The notes under the pieces are model-generated. The model was not told the DNA's origin. It made no database searches and saw nothing but the letters and a program-made list of their open reading frames with translations. From Oscillospiraceae bacterium (GTDB taxonomy: Bacteria; Bacillota; Clostridia; Oscillospirales; Oscillospiraceae), in NCBI GenBank assembly GCA_017937195.1, contig JAGBEA010000017.1:22854-86853 (forward strand): 64,000 nucleotides of DNA. Reading direction: 5' to 3'. The position numbers and the translations under genes are program-made. Below, in pieces: positions 39,019 through 47,253 of this stretch; the first letter of the stretch is position 1; every line of letters starts with the position of its first letter.

Positions 39019-40395
39019 ATGGAACGCTACGGCATCAACGTACAACTGAAGAATATCCCCGTTCTGGACCCGGAGTTTACCCCTATGCTGCAGTTCAACC
39101 GCGCCTTTCTGGCAACTGCCACTCAGCCGGTATCGCTGGCGGTGGAGCGCGCGGACGGGCAGGTAGCAGCCACCCACACCAAGATTCACGGAACGCCGGA
39201 AATGGCGGAGGCGGATCGCTACTACATCGACCGTCTGGTGAAGACAGAGCTGTGGATGAAGGGCGGCTACAAGATTTATATCAACAATAAAGAACTTTAT
39301 GACTATCTCAAGGGCGAGTACTGCGCCGAGGGCAGACGTGCCTTTGACTGGGAGTTTATGAGCGACGTGTTTGAAAAGCCCTTCGAGGTGGTCTATACCC
39401 AGAACATCCCCGAAACGCTGGATAAGCCCCAGCCTATGGGCGGCCATCTGGATGGCTGCCGCATCGGTTTTGACGCCGGCGGCTCCGACCGCAAGGTTTC
39501 TGCGGTGATCGATGGCGAGACCGTTTTCTCCGAAGAGGTGGTGTGGCTGCCCAAGATCAATCCCGATCCCGAGTACCACTATGAGGGCATCGTGTCGGCG
39601 CTGAAGACGGCGGCTGCCCATATGCCCCGTGTGGACGCGGTGGGCGTGTCCTCTGCCGGTATTTACATCAATAACCGCACCATGAAGGCGTCGCTGTTTT
39701 TGAAGGTGCCTAAGGATCTGTATGAGGAGAAGGTGAAGGATATCTTCATCCGCGCCATCCGCGATACCTTTGGCGACGTACCTTACGCCGTTGCCAACGA
39801 CGGCGATGTGTCCGCGCTGGCAGGCACCATGAGCCTTGGCGACAACAATGTGCTGGGTATCGCCATGGGTACCAGTGAGGCTGTGGGCTATGTGGATGCA
39901 AACGGACAGATCACCGGCTGGCTCAATGAGCTGGCGTTCGTGCCGGTGGATGCCAACCCCGATGCCATGGTGGACGAGTGGTCCGGCGACATCGGCTGCG
40001 GCGTGAAGTATTTCTGTCAGGACGGCGTCAACAAGCTGGCACCCCGCGCCGGTATTGAACTGGACGAGAGCGCCTCTCCTGCTGAGAAGCTGAAGGTCAC
40101 CCAGAAGCTGATGGAGCAGGATGATCCCCGTGCTGCCAAGGTCTATGAGTCCATCGGCGTGTATCTGGGTCATACGCTGGCTTACTACTATGAAAAGTAT
40201 GGCTTCCGCTATGTGCTGCTGCTGGGCCGCGTGATGAGCGGCAAGGGCGGCGATCTGCTGTTGTCCAATTGCCGCCGCGTGCTGGACGAGGAATATGGCG
40301 AGTATGCGGACAAGATCGAGCTGAAGCTGCCGGATGAGAAGTTCCGCCGCGTGGGACAGTCTATGGCGGCTGCCAGCCTGCCCAAGAGCAAATAA
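39019..40395 (+). CDS. ROK-like ASKHA-fold protein with N-terminal extension
   Basis: The 458-residue protein contains an actin-like ATPase/ROK-type kinase core from about residue 140. The phosphate-1 loop is FDAGGSDRKVSAV, the phosphate-2 region is VGVSSAGIYINN, and NDGDVSALAG and IAMGTSEAVGYVD are the sugar-site and adenosine blocks. The N-terminal ~135 residues are extra, and the zinc motif CxCGxxGC of classical ROK proteins is not seen. It could be a sugar kinase or a regulator without a helix-turn-helix. It follows the sulfatase maturase by 48 bases on the same strand and may act on a desulfated sugar. That is inference. Confidence 0.75.
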   Translation: MERYGINVQLKNIPVLDPEFTPMLQFNRAFLATATQPVSLAVERADGQVAATHTKIHGTPEMAEADRYYIDRLVKTELWMKGGYKIYINNKELYDYLKGEYCAEGRRAFDWEFMSDVFEKPFEVVYTQNIPETLDKPQPMGGHLDGCRIGFDAGGSDRKVSAVIDGETVFSEEVVWLPKINPDPEYHYEGIVSALKTAAAHMPRVDAVGVSSAGIYINNRTMKASLFLKVPKDLYEEKVKDIFIRAIRDTFGDVPYAVANDGDVSALAGTMSLGDNNVLGIAMGTSEAVGYVDANGQITGWLNELAFVPVDANPDAMVDEWSGDIGCGVKYFCQDGVNKLAPRAGIELDESASPAEKLKVTQKLMEQDDPRAAKVYESIGVYLGHTLAYYYEKYGFRYVLLLGRVMSGKGGDLLLSNCRRVLDEEYGEYADKIELKLPDEKFRRVGQSMAAASLPKSK

Positions 40396-40503
40396 TTGCA
40401 AAAACCGCCCATTTCTCAACGAAAATTGAGGCTGGGTTGATAAAGCGTTCATAATGCAGTCATATAATGCAAGCAATACCGAAAAGCACGATGAGGTGAC
40501 AAG

Positions 40504-41046
40504 ATGGAATTGCTGCAATGTATGCTGTATTTGGCGGTGCTGGGCGTTATAGGCTTTGTTGCGGGCAGGCTGCTGCCCTATGAATGGCTGATGGAAAACG
40601 CTTTCCCTTTCCGCGCCTTTGCGTGGGAGCGGCAGGGACGGATCTACGAAAAGCTGGGCATCCGAAGCTGGAACCGCAAAATGCCGGACATGAGCCGTTT
40701 GCTGCCGCGGATGATGCCGGCAAAACGGCTGCAGGGTCGCTCGGAAGCCACGCTGCCTACTATGATCAAGGAGACCTGCGTGGCGGAGGTGATCCATGTG
40801 CTGCTGGGTCTGGCGGCGCTGCACTGCCTGCGCATCTGGCGCGGCTGGGGCGGCAGGATCGTTGTACTGCTGTATTGGCTGGGCAATCTGCCTTACATAT
40901 TGATCCAGCGCTATAACCGCCCGCGGCTGCAGCGATTGCTGCGGCGGATGCAAAAGAGAAAAGGATCGGCGCAGACCGATGCGGAAGAAAGAGGAACATT
41001 CTGTGCGGACACTGATATTAAGCTGCAATACGGGGGAGGGGCATAA
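40504..41046 (+). CDS. CrtO-like (glycosyl-diaponeurosporenoate) acyltransferase family protein
   Basis: The 180-residue membrane protein has two or three hydrophobic helices and the family block NAFPFRAFAWERQGRIYEKLGIRSWNRKMPD followed by LPTMIKETCVAEVIHVLL. The founding family member acylates a glycosylated C30 carotenoid in staphylococci, but homologues are widespread without carotenoid genes. Here no carotenoid synthase is present. The next genes are a lipid glycosyltransferase and a PAP2 phosphatase, so a glycolipid acyl-transfer role is more likely. Its 3' end overlaps the next gene by 44 bases. Confidence 0.8.
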   Translation: MELLQCMLYLAVLGVIGFVAGRLLPYEWLMENAFPFRAFAWERQGRIYEKLGIRSWNRKMPDMSRLLPRMMPAKRLQGRSEATLPTMIKETCVAEVIHVLLGLAALHCLRIWRGWGGRIVVLLYWLGNLPYILIQRYNRPRLQRLLRRMQKRKGSAQTDAEERGTFCADTDIKLQYGGGA

Positions 41047-42163
41047 CTCCTGCGCCAAGGCGATCAAGGAATACTACGACGCCGTGGGCGAGGTCTGTGT
41101 GATCGATGACGCCCTGCGCTTTATCTCTGCTGCCGCCACCAAGATCGTGGCCGGCGGACACGTGTTTATTTACCGACATATGCCCGGTGTTTTCAAATGG
41201 GGCTATCATATCAGCGAGAAGCACCCTGCGCTCTACTCCAACGGCTCCGCCGTCTATCGCTTTATGGCGCAGGGCAGCGAGCGGCTGTACCGCCGCATCG
41301 TGGCCGGTGAGTTTGATGCAGTAGTCTGCACCCATATGTTCGCCTCGCTGATGCTTACCGAGATGCTGACACGCCATCCTATGAAAATTGCCACCTCCTT
41401 CGTGGCAACGGACTACACCTGTAGTCCCAGCGTAAAAGACAGCATCGTGGACCGCTATTTCATCCCCGATGCGGTGCTGGCGCCGGACTTTGAGTGCGAT
41501 GTCATCACCGAGGATAAGATGGTGCCCACCGGCATCCCCGTGCGGCAGATGTTCTACCGCTGCCTGCCGGTGGATGAGGCCAAGCGCCGTGCCGGCGTGG
41601 AGCCGGAGCATAAGCATCTTTTGATGATGTGCGGCAGTATGGGCTGCGGTCCTATGGAGGCGCTGCTGAAGAAACTGTCGCAGGGTCTGTCCAGCAATCA
41701 GCACATCACCGTGGTGTGCGGCAGAAACAGCCGCTTGGAGCAGAAACTGAAAAAGCAGTATGCGCTGCGCCGCAACATCCATATCCGCGGCTTTGTGCAG
41801 GATATGTCCGCGCTGATGGACAGTGCTGACCTCTATCTTACCAAGCCCGGCGGCATCAGCGTGACGGAGGCGGCGGTGAAGGCGCTGCCGATGGTGTTCG
41901 TGGATGCAGTTGCCGGCTGCGAGAGCTACAATTCTATCCACTTCATCCGCAAGGGCGGCGCCAAGACCGGCAACACGGTGGAGGAGCTGGCGGAGCTGTG
42001 CCTGAAGCTGCTGGATAACGATGAAAAGCGCGGTGCGATGCGCGCCCGTCTGCAGGCCATGGAGCTGGGCAACGCGGCAAAAGTAATCTGCGAAACCATG
42101 CAAGAACTGACGAAGGAGTTAAACACGAGCGAGAATGAAGAAGCTGCCCAAACCCGTTGTTGA
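41003..42163 (+). CDS. MGDG-synthase/UgtP-like lipid glycosyltransferase
   Basis: The 386-residue GT28-type enzyme has the N-terminal acceptor domain of MGDG synthases (LILSCNTGEGHNSCAKAIKEYYD), and a C-terminal nucleotide-sugar domain with LLMMCGSMGCGPMEALLKKL and YLTKPGGISVTEAAVKALPMV. Enzymes of this type add one or more sugars to diacylglycerol or related lipids at the inner face of the membrane. GTG 41003 is preferred because AGAGGA lies seven bases upstream. ATG 40979 has no good ribosome site. It overlaps the genes on both sides, a sign of tight coupling. Confidence 0.87.
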   Translation: MRTLILSCNTGEGHNSCAKAIKEYYDAVGEVCVIDDALRFISAAATKIVAGGHVFIYRHMPGVFKWGYHISEKHPALYSNGSAVYRFMAQGSERLYRRIVAGEFDAVVCTHMFASLMLTEMLTRHPMKIATSFVATDYTCSPSVKDSIVDRYFIPDAVLAPDFECDVITEDKMVPTGIPVRQMFYRCLPVDEAKRRAGVEPEHKHLLMMCGSMGCGPMEALLKKLSQGLSSNQHITVVCGRNSRLEQKLKKQYALRRNIHIRGFVQDMSALMDSADLYLTKPGGISVTEAAVKALPMVFVDAVAGCESYNSIHFIRKGGAKTGNTVEELAELCLKLLDNDEKRGAMRARLQAMELGNAAKVICETMQELTKELNTSENEEAAQTRC

Positions 42164-42821
42164 TTACCGCCGCCTGCGGCCGAGCAATCTGATGAGCGAG
42201 GAGTTTCGCCATCTGTGGCTGCTGCTGTACTGGCCGCTGTACGGTCTGCTGTTTTACTATGTGGAGCTGGCGTACCCCGTGGACTACTATTTCCCCGTTT
42301 ACTGCCCACTGGATGACCTGATTCCCTTTAACGAACTGTTTGTGATCCCCTATACCATCTGGTTTGTGTTCATCGCCGGTATGGTAGTCTACACCATGTT
42401 TTACGATATCGACAGCTTCAAACGGCTGATGTGGTTCATCATCGTCACCTATACGGTGACCATCGTGATTTACCTCTTTTTCCCCACCTGCCAGAATCTG
42501 CGTCCCGAGACTTTCCCTCGGGATAATATCCTCACCCGCTTTATGGCTGGCTACTATGCAACGGATACCAACACCAATGTGTGCCCCTCCATCCATGTAC
42601 TGGGTTCGCTGGCGGTGACCTTTGCCGCGTGGCACTGTCCCCGTCTGCAGCATCCGGCGTGGAAGTGGTCCTTCGGTGTGATGGGCGTGCTGATCGCAAT
42701 CTCCACGGTGTTCGTCAAGCAGCACTCCATCATCGATGTGTTCGCGGCGCTGCCGCTGAGCCTCTTTGCGTGGTGGCTGTGCTTCTTCTGGCGCAGAAAA
42801 CCGGCGAAAAAGACCGATTAA
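42135..42821 (+). CDS. PAP2-family membrane phosphatase
   Basis: The 228-residue protein has about six helices and the type 2 phosphatidic-acid phosphatase motifs CPSIHVLGS (catalytic His) and KQHSIIDVF (second His). Such enzymes release phosphate from phosphatidic acid, diacylglycerol pyrophosphate or polyprenyl pyrophosphate. It could supply diacylglycerol to the glycosyltransferase whose 3' end it overlaps by 29 bases. Confidence 0.88.
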   Translation: MKKLPKPVVDYRRLRPSNLMSEEFRHLWLLLYWPLYGLLFYYVELAYPVDYYFPVYCPLDDLIPFNELFVIPYTIWFVFIAGMVVYTMFYDIDSFKRLMWFIIVTYTVTIVIYLFFPTCQNLRPETFPRDNILTRFMAGYYATDTNTNVCPSIHVLGSLAVTFAAWHCPRLQHPAWKWSFGVMGVLIAISTVFVKQHSIIDVFAALPLSLFAWWLCFFWRRKPAKKTD

Positions 42822-42828
42822 ACGAGAA

Positions 42829-42858
42829 AAACGCACCTGCCTTGGCAGGTGCGTTTTG
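42829..42858. terminator. Bidirectional terminator
   Basis: AAACGCACCTGCC/GGCAGGTGCGTTTT lies between the lipid operon and the convergent trxB. Confidence 0.85.
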
Positions 42859-42872
42859 TTATGCGGTTTTCC

Positions 42873-43790
42873 TTATGCGTTCTGATCGAGGTACATACAC
42901 GCGGCCATAGCGGCGATGGCACCGTCACCGGCGGCGGTGGTCACCTGACGGATGCGCTTGCTGCGGCAGTCGCCTGCCACAAACAGCCCCTCGGTGTCGG
43001 TGAGGCAATCCTCGGCGGAGTCGAAATAGCCCCATGCGTTCAGCTTGGCAAACTCTGCGAAAGGCTCGTTCTCCGGCTGGAGACCCACAGCAAGGAACGC
43101 GCCGTCCACAGCGATCTCAAAGAGCTCACCGGTCACATCGTTCTTCAGCCGCAGACCGGTCAGTGCACCGTCGCGGGTGAGATAGCTGTCCACCACGGTG
43201 GAGAAGTAGACCTCCACATTGTCCTTTTCGGCGATGGCCTGCGCCAGCTTCTTCTCGCCGGTGAAATCGGCAAGGTTCTGCACGATGGTCACCTTGCTGC
43301 ACACCTCGCTCAGCAGCAGCGCCTCCTGCAGCGCGGAGTTGCCGCCGCCGATCATCGCGGCGTGCTGACCGGTGTAGAAGGCGCCGTCGCACACGGCGCA
43401 GAAGGAGATACCGTTGCCCACCAGCTCCTCTTCGCCCTCCAGACCCAGCATCCGGTGCTTTACACCCAGTGCAAGGATCACGGTCTTGCCCTCAAACACA
43501 TTGCCATCCTCCGTGGAAACGCGGAAGATGCCGTCCTCTTTCTTGATCTCGGTCACCTTTTCCAGCTCCAGATCGGCGCCCAAATTCACCACCTGCTCCA
43601 CCAGCTTGTCGGCAAACTCCGCGCCGCTGATCTGGATGGTGCCGGGAATATTCTCCACCTTGGGGGAGAAGGCGATCTGTCCGCCAAAGCTGTTCTTTTC
43701 GATCACAACAACGCTTCTGCCACCGCGCAGCGCATAAACGGCAGACACCAGACCGGCAGGACCGCCGCCGACGATCACAACATCATACAT
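42873..43790 (-). CDS. trxB: Thioredoxin reductase
   Basis: The 305-residue FAD enzyme passes electrons to thioredoxin- or glutaredoxin-like proteins. The FAD-binding GGGPAGL is at the N-terminus, the redox-active pair is CAVC in ISFCAVCDGAFY, the NAD(P)H loop is IGGGNSALQEAL, and the C-terminal FAD contact is GLFVAGDCRSKRIRQV. The ATG at 43790 has GGAGG eight bases upstream. It follows nrdD by 71 bases and a hairpin. Its closeness to an NrdD with a fused redoxin domain suggests it may feed reducing power to that enzyme. Confidence 0.93.
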   Translation of the reverse strand: MYDVVIVGGGPAGLVSAVYALRGGRSVVVIEKNSFGGQIAFSPKVENIPGTIQISGAEFADKLVEQVVNLGADLELEKVTEIKKEDGIFRVSTEDGNVFEGKTVILALGVKHRMLGLEGEEELVGNGISFCAVCDGAFYTGQHAAMIGGGNSALQEALLLSEVCSKVTIVQNLADFTGEKKLAQAIAEKDNVEVYFSTVVDSYLTRDGALTGLRLKNDVTGELFEIAVDGAFLAVGLQPENEPFAEFAKLNAWGYFDSAEDCLTDTEGLFVAGDCRSKRIRQVTTAAGDGAIAAMAACMYLDQNA

Positions 43791-43815
43791 ATGAATATCC
43801 TCCATTCAATCTCGT

Positions 43816-43847
43816 GAAAAAGGGTCGGGCGATGCCCGACCCTTTTA
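43816..43847 (-). terminator. Terminator or attenuator between nrdD and trxB
   Basis: AAAAGGGTCGGGC-ATC-GCCCGACCCTTTTT on the minus strand ends nrdD and may leave partial read-through to trxB. Confidence 0.75.
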
Positions 43848-43861
43848 AGTTGTAGGGTTGC

Positions 43862-46252
43862 TTACAGACTTGCCAGATACTTCTTGATTTCGGGCACGCT
43901 GTAGTAGCTGCGGAAGTTTTCGCCCTTGGGAACGATCAGGGTGGGGGCACCCTTCACGCCGTAGGCGCGGCACAGATCCAGATTCTCCTCGGCGATGCGC
44001 TTTTCAAAAGCCACACCTGCCTTGGTCAGCAGCTGCTCTGCCACGCGGCAGTTGGGGCAGGTGACGCGGGAGAAGAGGATGATCTTGTCACCGACGGGCG
44101 CGGCGGGGATTTCCTCGGCGGGAGCTTCGCACACCGGCTCTGCCGCGACGGCGGCGGCTACGGGAGCTTCCTTTTTCAGCACGGAAGTGCCGATGTTGTA
44201 CACCTTGCGATCCTTGAACTCCTGACTCTTGCCGTCGTTCCAGTTCTTGACGGGACGGTAGTAGCCGGTGATGCGGCTGTAGACCTCGGCTTCCTTGCCG
44301 CAGTGGGGGCAGGTGTACTGCTCGCCGGGCAGATAGCCGTGATCAGCGCACACGGAGTAGGTGGGGGACATGGTGTAGTAGGGCAGCTTGTGGTTCTCGG
44401 CGATCTTGCGCACGAGGGCAGCGGCGGCCTTCCAATCCGGCAGCTTCTCGCCCAGGAAGGCGTGGAACACGGTGCCGGAGGTGTAGCGGGTCTGCAGCTC
44501 GTCCTGGATCTCCAGAGCGGTGAAGATGTCCTCGGTGTAGCCCACGGGCAGGTGGGAGGAGTTGGTGTAGTAGGGAGTACCGTTTTCGTTGGCGGTGATG
44601 ATGTCAGGATACTGCTCCTTATCGTGCTTGGCGAAACGGTAAGTGGTGGACTCGGCGGGAGTGGCTTCCAGATTGTACAGATCGCCGTACAGCTCCTGAT
44701 AGTCGCTCAGGCGCTCACGCATATGATCCAGTACCTCGGCGGCGAATTTCTGCACGCGCTCGTCGGTCAGGTCGGCGCGCAGCCACTTGGCGTTGAGACC
44801 CACCTCGTTCATACCGATCAGGCCGATGGTGGAGAAGTGGTTGGAGAAGGTGCCCAGATAGCGCTTGGTGTAGGGATAGAGACCGTTTTCCATCAGGCGG
44901 GTGATGACGGTGCGCTTGGTCTTGAGGCTGCGGGCGGAGATGTCCATCAGCTTGTCAAGGCGGGCGTAGAAGTCAGCCTCATCCTTTGCCAGATACGCGA
45001 TGCGGGGCAGGTTGATGGTCACAACGCCGATGGAGCCGGTGGACTCACCGGAGCCGAAGAAGCCGCCGGATTTCTTGCGCAGCTCACGCAGGTCCAGACG
45101 CAGACGGCAGCACATAGAACGCACGTCGGAGGGTTCCATATCGGAGTTGATGTAGTTGGAGAAATAGGGGGTGCCGTACTTGGCAGTCATCTCGAACAGC
45201 AGCTTGTTGTTCTCGGTCTCGCTCCAGTCGAAGTCACGGGTGATGGAGTAGGTGGGGATGGGATACTGGAAACCGCGGCCATTGGCGTCGCCTTCGATCA
45301 TGATCTCGATGAAGGCCTTGTTGACCATATCCATTTCCTTCTTGCACTCACCGTAGGTGAAGTCCATCTCCTTGCCGCCCACGATGGCAGGCAGATCCTT
45401 CAGGTCGGGCGGGCAGACCCAGTCCAAAGTGATGTTGGAGAAGGGAGCCTGCGTACCCCAGCGGCTGGGGGTGTTCACGCCGTAAACGAAGGACTGGATG
45501 CACTGCTTGACTTCCTTCTGGGTCAGGTTGTCCACCTTGACGAAAGGAGCCAGATAGGTATCAAAGGAGGAGAATGCCTGCGCGCCGGCCCACTCGTTCT
45601 GCATAATGCCCAGGAAGTTGACCATCTGGTTGCACAGCGTGGACAGGTGACCTGCGGGGGAGGAGGTGATCTTGCCGGGAACGCCGCCCAGACCCTCTTG
45701 AATCAGCTGCTTCAGGCTCCAGCCTGCGCAGTAACCGGTCAGCATACTGAGATCGTGCAGATGCAGCGCGGCACTGCGGTGTGCCTCAGCCACCTCGTCA
45801 TCATAGATCTCGCTGAGCCAGTAGTTGGCGGTGATAGCGCCGGAGTTGGACAGAATGAGACCGCCCACGGAGTAGGTGACGGTGGAGTTTTCCTTCACGC
45901 GCCAGTCGTTGATCTTCAGATAGTTGTCCACCAGATCCTTGTAGTTCAGCAGGGCAGAACCGACATTGCGGATCTTCTCGCGCTGACGGCGATACAGAAT
46001 GTAGGCCTTGGCCACATCGGCATAGCCGGAGTCGGACAGCACCTTTTCCACGCTGTCCTGAATGTCCTCCACAGCGATGGTGCCGTTCTTGATCTTGGAA
46101 TCAAAGTCGGCGCTGACCTGCAGTGCCAGCATATTGATCACGCTGGGATGATACTGCTTGTTCAGTGCCTCAAAGGCCTTGATCATGGCGGCGCTGATCT
46201 TGGTAATGTTGAAATCGACCTGTGTGCCGTCTCTCTTTACGACATAGTACAT
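43862..46252 (-). CDS. nrdD: Anaerobic ribonucleoside-triphosphate reductase fused to a glutaredoxin-like domain
   Basis: This class III enzyme makes deoxynucleotides under anaerobiosis with a glycyl radical. The 796-residue product has an N-terminal ATP-cone (residues ~1-90), the large catalytic barrel, a C-terminal zinc site (C648-x2-C651, with C635 nearby) and the glycyl radical site RITGYYRP (Gly 663). An Ala/Pro-rich linker of about 35 residues is followed by an ~80-residue glutaredoxin/thioredoxin-like domain with the redox pair C732-P-N-C735. Most NrdD proteins end near the glycyl radical. The fusion implies that disulfide reduction is carried in cis, supported by trxB downstream. Tandem NrdR boxes precede the gene. 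Confidence 0.95.
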   Translation of the reverse strand: MYYVVKRDGTQVDFNITKISAAMIKAFEALNKQYHPSVINMLALQVSADFDSKIKNGTIAVEDIQDSVEKVLSDSGYADVAKAYILYRRQREKIRNVGSALLNYKDLVDNYLKINDWRVKENSTVTYSVGGLILSNSGAITANYWLSEIYDDEVAEAHRSAALHLHDLSMLTGYCAGWSLKQLIQEGLGGVPGKITSSPAGHLSTLCNQMVNFLGIMQNEWAGAQAFSSFDTYLAPFVKVDNLTQKEVKQCIQSFVYGVNTPSRWGTQAPFSNITLDWVCPPDLKDLPAIVGGKEMDFTYGECKKEMDMVNKAFIEIMIEGDANGRGFQYPIPTYSITRDFDWSETENNKLLFEMTAKYGTPYFSNYINSDMEPSDVRSMCCRLRLDLRELRKKSGGFFGSGESTGSIGVVTINLPRIAYLAKDEADFYARLDKLMDISARSLKTKRTVITRLMENGLYPYTKRYLGTFSNHFSTIGLIGMNEVGLNAKWLRADLTDERVQKFAAEVLDHMRERLSDYQELYGDLYNLEATPAESTTYRFAKHDKEQYPDIITANENGTPYYTNSSHLPVGYTEDIFTALEIQDELQTRYTSGTVFHAFLGEKLPDWKAAAALVRKIAENHKLPYYTMSPTYSVCADHGYLPGEQYTCPHCGKEAEVYSRITGYYRPVKNWNDGKSQEFKDRKVYNIGTSVLKKEAPVAAAVAAEPVCEAPAEEIPAAPVGDKIILFSRVTCPNCRVAEQLLTKAGVAFEKRIAEENLDLCRAYGVKGAPTLIVPKGENFRSYYSVPEIKKYLASL

Positions 46253-46304
46253 AGTGTTTCCCCTCCTGATATATTAAACTCTTAATATAAATCGCATTGC
46301 CCGT

Positions 46305-46333
46305 ATTATATAACGCCCCGCAAGATAAGTCAA
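46305..46333 (-). promoter_or_regulatory. Strong promoter of nrdD
   Basis: On the minus strand TTGACT (46328-46333), a 17-base spacer and TATAAT (46305-46310) form a near-consensus promoter. Its -35 overlaps an NrdR box. Confidence 0.85.
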
Positions 46334-46376
46334 TATATTGTGAGGAAACAAAAAGGGAAAACACAAGATATTGTTG
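46328..46376. promoter_or_regulatory. Tandem NrdR boxes
   Basis: Two sites similar to the NrdR consensus (ACACNATATNTNGTGT-like) lie at 46328-46343 (core CAATATATTG) and 46361-46376 (ACACAAGATATTGTTG). Their starts are 33 bases apart, about three helical turns, which is the usual arrangement for NrdR control of ribonucleotide reductase genes. The first overlaps the nrdD -35 element. Confidence 0.7.
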
Positions 46377-46379
46377 TGA

Positions 46380-47087
46380 TTATGCGCCGCGCAGGGTTAC
46401 ATAATCCGCGCAAGAGCGCAGAGTATCCACATAGGCGGACAAGGTGTCCGCCCTTGGCGCACACAGTCCGGCAACCGCTACCGTGTCGCGATCCACAAAG
46501 GGCTGGACGAACATCCGCTTCACCTTTTTGCCCTCGCCCAGCGCCGTCAGCCACTGTGCCATAGCGGAAATGGAAGCCTCCGTGTGCAGGGGCGATACCA
46601 CGGTGGTGCGCAGCTCATAATCCACCCGATCTTCCAGCAGAAGGCGGATGCTCTGCTCGATTTTGGCAAGCTCCGGCGCGTCCAGACCGATGGTCTGACC
46701 GTAGTGGGCAGGACCGTTTTTTACATCCATGGCCACATAGTCCACCAAGCCCTCATCGATGACGGCTTTCAGCACATCGGGGCGGTAGCCGTTGGTATCC
46801 AGCTTGATCTGATAGCCCAGCGCGCGGATCTCACGCAGCAGCTCCGGCAGATCTGCGTGGAGCGTAGGCTCGCCGCCGGTGATGCATACGCCGTCCAGCA
46901 CGCCGCGGCGCTTGCGCAGGAAGTCCAGCAGTGCGCTGCTGTCCATCAGCTCCTCGGCGTCGCCGCCCAGCAGCTGACTGTTGTGGCAGAAGGGGCAGCG
47001 GAAATTGCAGCCGCCCAGGAAAACGGTGCAGGCCACCCGTCCGGGGAAGTCCAGCAGCGTCAGTTTTTGCAGTCCGGAAATTTTCAT
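46380..47087 (-). CDS. nrdG: Anaerobic ribonucleotide reductase activating protein (radical SAM)
   Basis: The 235-residue radical-SAM activase generates the glycyl radical on NrdD. The [4Fe-4S] motif is C27-NFR-C31-PF-C34. GGEPTLH is the SAM-binding segment. The N-terminus ISGLQKLTLLDFPGRVACTVFLGGCNFRCPFC is typical of the Clostridia-type NrdG. ATG 47087 has AAGGAG upstream. It is transcribed just ahead of nrdD but nrdD has its own NrdR-controlled promoter. Confidence 0.92.
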   Translation of the reverse strand: MKISGLQKLTLLDFPGRVACTVFLGGCNFRCPFCHNSQLLGGDAEELMDSSALLDFLRKRRGVLDGVCITGGEPTLHADLPELLREIRALGYQIKLDTNGYRPDVLKAVIDEGLVDYVAMDVKNGPAHYGQTIGLDAPELAKIEQSIRLLLEDRVDYELRTTVVSPLHTEASISAMAQWLTALGEGKKVKRMFVQPFVDRDTVAVAGLCAPRADTLSAYVDTLRSCADYVTLRGA

Positions 47088-47115
47088 AGCAGACTCCTTA
47101 TATAATAGTAGGTCT

Positions 47116-47143
47116 ATTATAGCATATTTCCCCACCGGGACAA
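47116..47143 (-). promoter_or_regulatory. Promoter of nrdG
   Basis: On the minus strand TTGTCC (47138-47143), a 16-base spacer and TATAAT (47116-47121) lie 28 bases before the nrdG start. Confidence 0.6.
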
Positions 47144-47253
47144 CAAAAAAGTGGATGCTAACCGGCAGTTGACAAAAAGAAAGGCGGCGGTTAGTGGATT
47201 TTGCCGCCGCGATATGCTATATTGATGTCAACAAAACGAGAGGAGGCGACGCG

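Noticed and set aside
39001-41067. 688-codon minus-strand frame opposite the ROK-like and CrtO-like genes
   Set aside because: It has no domain and spans two real genes and their intergenic region.
44303-46285. 660-codon plus-strand frame opposite nrdD
   Set aside because: The sequence is low-complexity Gly/Val/His without a domain. nrdD is certain on the other strand.
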